From assembly GCF_023017105.1 (NCBI RefSeq), contig NZ_JALKEV010000003.1, forward strand, positions 247,394 to 311,393: 64,000 nucleotides of DNA. The letters are read 5' to 3'. Source of the stretch: Halalkalibacter sp. APA_J-10(15). GTDB lineage: Bacteria; Bacillota; Bacilli; Bacillales; Bacillaceae_D. Of the stretch, positions 63,763 to 64,000 are shown piece after piece. Position 1 is the first letter of the stretch; the number at the start of each line of letters is the position of its first letter. Both the position numbers and the translations under genes were made by a program. The notes below the pieces were generated by a model. It did no database searches, had not been told where the DNA came from, and was given only the letters and a program-made list of their open reading frames with translations.

Positions 63763-63780
63763 ATAAATCTTATTATGAAA

Positions 63781-63808
63781 GACACCATTTCACTGAGGAA
63801 ATGGTGTC
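63781..63808 (+). terminator. ccdC hairpin
   Basis: 11-bp perfect stem GACACCATTTC/GAAATGGTGTC with 6-base loop, 18 bases after ccdC. No T-run; probably a weakened terminator adjoining the IS end. Confidence 0.6.
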
Positions 63809-64000
63809 TCAGACCGTAGACAAAACGGCTTTGAGATATGACTCTCAAAGCCGTTTTTGTATTTTTCGTATGGTTTTTCGGCGATGGTACTGTCGGTTTG
63901 GTGTTCCTCCAGTGCCATGTCGCCAGTTTTTTCAGGTTCATAGCAGCAAAAACAAGCATCGCCTGCATTGAATTTTTTTCGAGCCCCTTCAGGTTCGTCC
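63807..64000 (-). mobile_element. IS1182-like transposase, 3' end (partial)
   Basis: Minus strand reads TNLKGLEKNSMQAMLVFAAMN... LKKLATWHWRN, the C-terminal signature of IS1182-family transposases (...GLEK...MQAMLVFAAMNLKKLA), up to FVYGLRH. The frame is open to the window edge and on the other side runs on to 63753 through the ccdC hairpin, so its natural stop may be lost. A hairpin ACGGCTTTGAGA/TCTCAAAGCCGT lies near its end. The remnant at 30312 is the same end. Confidence 0.82.

Overview
The window is a piece of chromosome from a spore-forming Bacillaceae (Firmicutes) with an integrated prophage. The host part follows the Bacillus subtilis recA-to-ccd gene order: recA end, rny, ymdB, spoVS, korAB, miaB, ricA, cotE, mutS, mutL, miaA, hfq, spoVK, hflX, ynbB, glnA, then lexA, yneA, yneB, ynzC, tkt, sirA, yneF and ccdC. 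Sporulation genes (spoVS, cotE, spoVK, a YjcZ-type peptide), Bacillus-type ribosome sites and the LexA/YneA SOS module support the assignment. Species cannot be fixed from the sequence.

Region 1 (1-30.3 kb) is mostly ordinary core genome. Departures are a Mre11/Rad50-like repair locus between recA and rny whose ATPase is split into three reading frames right after its zinc hook; no glnR in front of glnA; a YneA too short to hold LysM; a dispersed hairpin repeat (three copies); and a short direct repeat on both sides of korAB. Behind tkt (30.3-31.0 kb) is a scar made of an IS1182-like transposase end, a UvrA-like fragment and a G-rich palindromic repeat.

Region 2 (31,747-63,197) is a prophage of about 31.4 kb in the 3' end of yneF, bounded by a perfect 96-bp direct repeat. 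The phage supplies a replacement yneF 3' end, so the gene stays intact, but its terminator is now 31 kb away beyond attR. From left to right it carries: integrase; DNA-binding and replication-type genes with a promoter and twin operators; a large single-chain RNA polymerase of the YonO / eukaryotic-RdRP (QDE-1) superfamily followed by hairpin-rich noncoding DNA; a set of tiny overlapping genes, a tRNA-Ile(CAU)-like gene and a metallopeptidase-like gene; an AbiV-type HEPN protein; terminase small subunit; a second, oppositely oriented tyrosine recombinase; and an SPP1-like head and tail module (terminase, portal, gp7-like, scaffold, capsid, connectors, tail tube, chaperones with a -1 frameshift signal, tape measure). 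After the tape measure gene the late operon ends at a strong terminator. No distal tail, tail-tip, holin or endolysin gene follows, so the element looks defective or dependent on others. The right arm has membrane-protein genes and a probable type I toxin-antitoxin pair (31-residue hydrophobic peptide and convergent antisense RNA).

Region 3 (63.2-64.0 kb) returns to the host with ccdC, then the 3' end of an IS1182-like transposase that runs off the window.

The strongest candidate for something unusual is the YonO-like polymerase in a small siphovirus-type prophage together with the structured DNA around it. The type I toxin locus, the second recombinase with its paired operators and the split Rad50-like locus come next.
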